A stretch of 64,000 nt of DNA from Fistularia commersonii (lineage: Eukaryota; Chordata; Actinopteri; Syngnathiformes; Fistulariidae): contig JBBMNZ010000001.1 in the NCBI GenBank assembly GCA_037954325.1, positions 16,965,258 through 17,029,257 of the forward strand, in the 5' to 3' direction. Under the pieces are notes generated by a model. That model ran no database searches and had not been told where the DNA came from. It saw only the letters and a list, made by a program, of their open reading frames with translations. Position 1 is the first letter of the stretch. Every line of letters begins with the position of its first letter. Positions 62,838 through 64,000 of the stretch are shown here, piece after piece. A program made the position numbers and the translations under genes.

Positions 62838-64000
62838 CACAGTCAGGTCAATTAGTATCTGATCCTCCTGTGATTCTGCTAGTTCTCCCAGATATCTGAC
62901 CCTCAAAGACCTGTTCCTCTACTTTAAAGAGTCCAACTACACTCTGCTCATCATTCTAATTGAGTAGCACCTATTTGAGGTTGTTAGCTTTCTGAAAGAC
63001 ACATGTGCACCCCATAATCTGTCAAAAGTGTAGCAGCCAATAGGTGTAAAACCAAAGAGCTGTCAAAAGACACGCGACAAAATTGCCGACCTTCACAACG
63101 CTACAAAGGGCTGAAAGGGCTACAGAGCAATTGCCAAGCAGTTTGGTGAAAACAGAATAACTGTTGGAGCCATTGTCAGAAAATGGAAGCAGCTAATGAT
63201 GACTGTCAATTTCCCTTGGACTGGGGCCCCACGGAAGATCTCTCCTCTTGGGGTATCAGTGATGCTAAGAAAGGTGAAGAATTGGCCCAGAACTACACGG
63301 AAGGAGCTGGTCGACAACCTGACGACAGCTGGAACCACCGTTTCCAAGGCTTCTATCAGTAATACACTGAGACGTGATGGTTTTTTAAAATCACGCATTG
63401 CACGGAAGGTGCTGCTCAAGTCAGCCCATGTCAAGGCCCACGTGAAGTTTACCAGGGACCATCTTGTTGATCCGGAGTCATGGGGGAAAGTTTTGTGGTC
63501 AGATGAGATCAAAATATAACTTTCTGGTCTTCACTCCATTTGCCATGTTTGGATGAAGACGAAGGATGAGTATCATCCCAATAATACCATACCTACAGTG
63601 AAGCATGGGAGTGGAAGCATCCTGCTCTGGGTTTTTTTTTCAGCACAGGGCACAGGACGACCGCACTGCATTAAGGAGAGGATGAACAGGGCCATGTATT
63701 GTGAGATATTGGGCAAAAACCTCCTTCCCTCTGTCATTGAAGATGGGTCGTGGCTGCGTCTTCCAACATTACAATGACCCGAGCACACCGCCAGGAAAAC
63801 CAAAGAGTGGCTCCATAAGAAGCATATCAAGGTTCTGGAGTGGCCCAACCAGTCTTCATATCTAAATCCAATGGAAAATCTTTTGAGGGAGCTGAAACTC
63901 TGTGTTGCTCAGCGACAGCCCCGAAACCTGAGAGATCTAGAGAAGCTTAATATGGAGGAGTGGGCCAAAATCCCTGCTGGAGTGTGTGCAAACCTGGTGA
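62838..64000 (+). mobile_element. Tc1-like transposon, truncated by window edge
   Basis: The left end (CACAGTCAGGTCAATTAGTA, after a TA at 62836-62837) starts inside the dispersed repeat. The body encodes a plus-strand Tc1 transposase. Only 1.16 kb of an expected 1.6 kb is in the window, so the right inverted repeat cannot be seen. Confidence 0.85.
63050..64000 (+). pseudogene. Tc1 transposase, broken
   Basis: Successive pieces match a Tc1 transposase: a DNA-binding segment (YRAIAKQFGENRITVGAIVR-like, about 63,120), VKNWPRTTRKELVDNLTTAG, KASISNTLRRDGFLKSRIAR, LWSDEIKI with the first catalytic Asp (63,500), NTIPTVKHGSGSILLW (63,590), and after a frameshift near 63,770 KEWLHKKHIKVLEWPNQSSY and LNPMENLLRELK. 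A stop after DEIKI and the later frameshift destroy the frame, and the second catalytic region is damaged. It is less decayed than the copy at 28-30 kb. Confidence 0.85.

Overview
The window is vertebrate nuclear DNA, most likely a teleost fish. The coding sequence is spread over short exons with GT/AG junctions, there are many CA/GT microsatellites, and the repeats are fish-type: Tc1-like transposons, an RTE-clade LINE whose 3' tail recurs three times, a pogo/Tigger-like element and tRNA-headed SINEs. The species cannot be named from the sequence.

All recognised genes lie on the minus strand, so transcription runs from high to low coordinates. From right to left they are: SYT16 (C-terminal exons 52.7-60.4 kb plus a candidate exon at 62.2 kb; the 5' end is beyond the right edge), a SERTAD4-related gene (two coding exons at 41.2-43.4 kb and a probable first exon/promoter near 45.9-46.1 kb), SGPP1 (complete: three exons at 38.3-37.6, 26.2 and 19.9-19.3 kb, 464 residues), WDR89 (complete, one coding exon, 9.4-10.5 kb), and a CpG-rich promoter at 5.5-7.0 kb. 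That promoter has minus-strand splice donors and, by position, is probably the start of PPP2R5E. PPP2R5E-WDR89-SGPP1 is the order on human 14q23, where SYT16 also lies. A SERTAD4-type gene directly downstream of SYT16 is not part of the human 14q23 arrangement. It mirrors the SYT14-SERTAD4 pair on human 1q32, so it may be a surviving genome-duplication copy; this is the most interesting observation here.

The genes do not form a pathway. SGPP1 is an ER sphingosine-1-phosphate phosphatase, WDR89 a WD-repeat scaffold, SYT16 a tandem-C2 protein of the calcium-independent synaptotagmin group, and the SERTAD4-like protein a SERTA-domain protein of probable nuclear role. Their clustering reflects conserved synteny.

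Non-coding layout: 0.2-5.4 kb, 11.6-19.3 kb, 38.8-41.2 kb and 46.2-52.7 kb are intergenic DNA with microsatellites and SINE fragments. SGPP1 intron 1 (26.3-37.6 kb) holds a 1.58 kb dead Tc1 element and an RTE LINE with a 1.12 kb Tigger-like element nested in it. SGPP1 exon 2 and a SYT16 C2-linker exon each have a long CA repeat starting about 12 nt after the 5' splice site. No tRNA, rRNA, CRISPR or viral gene was recognised.
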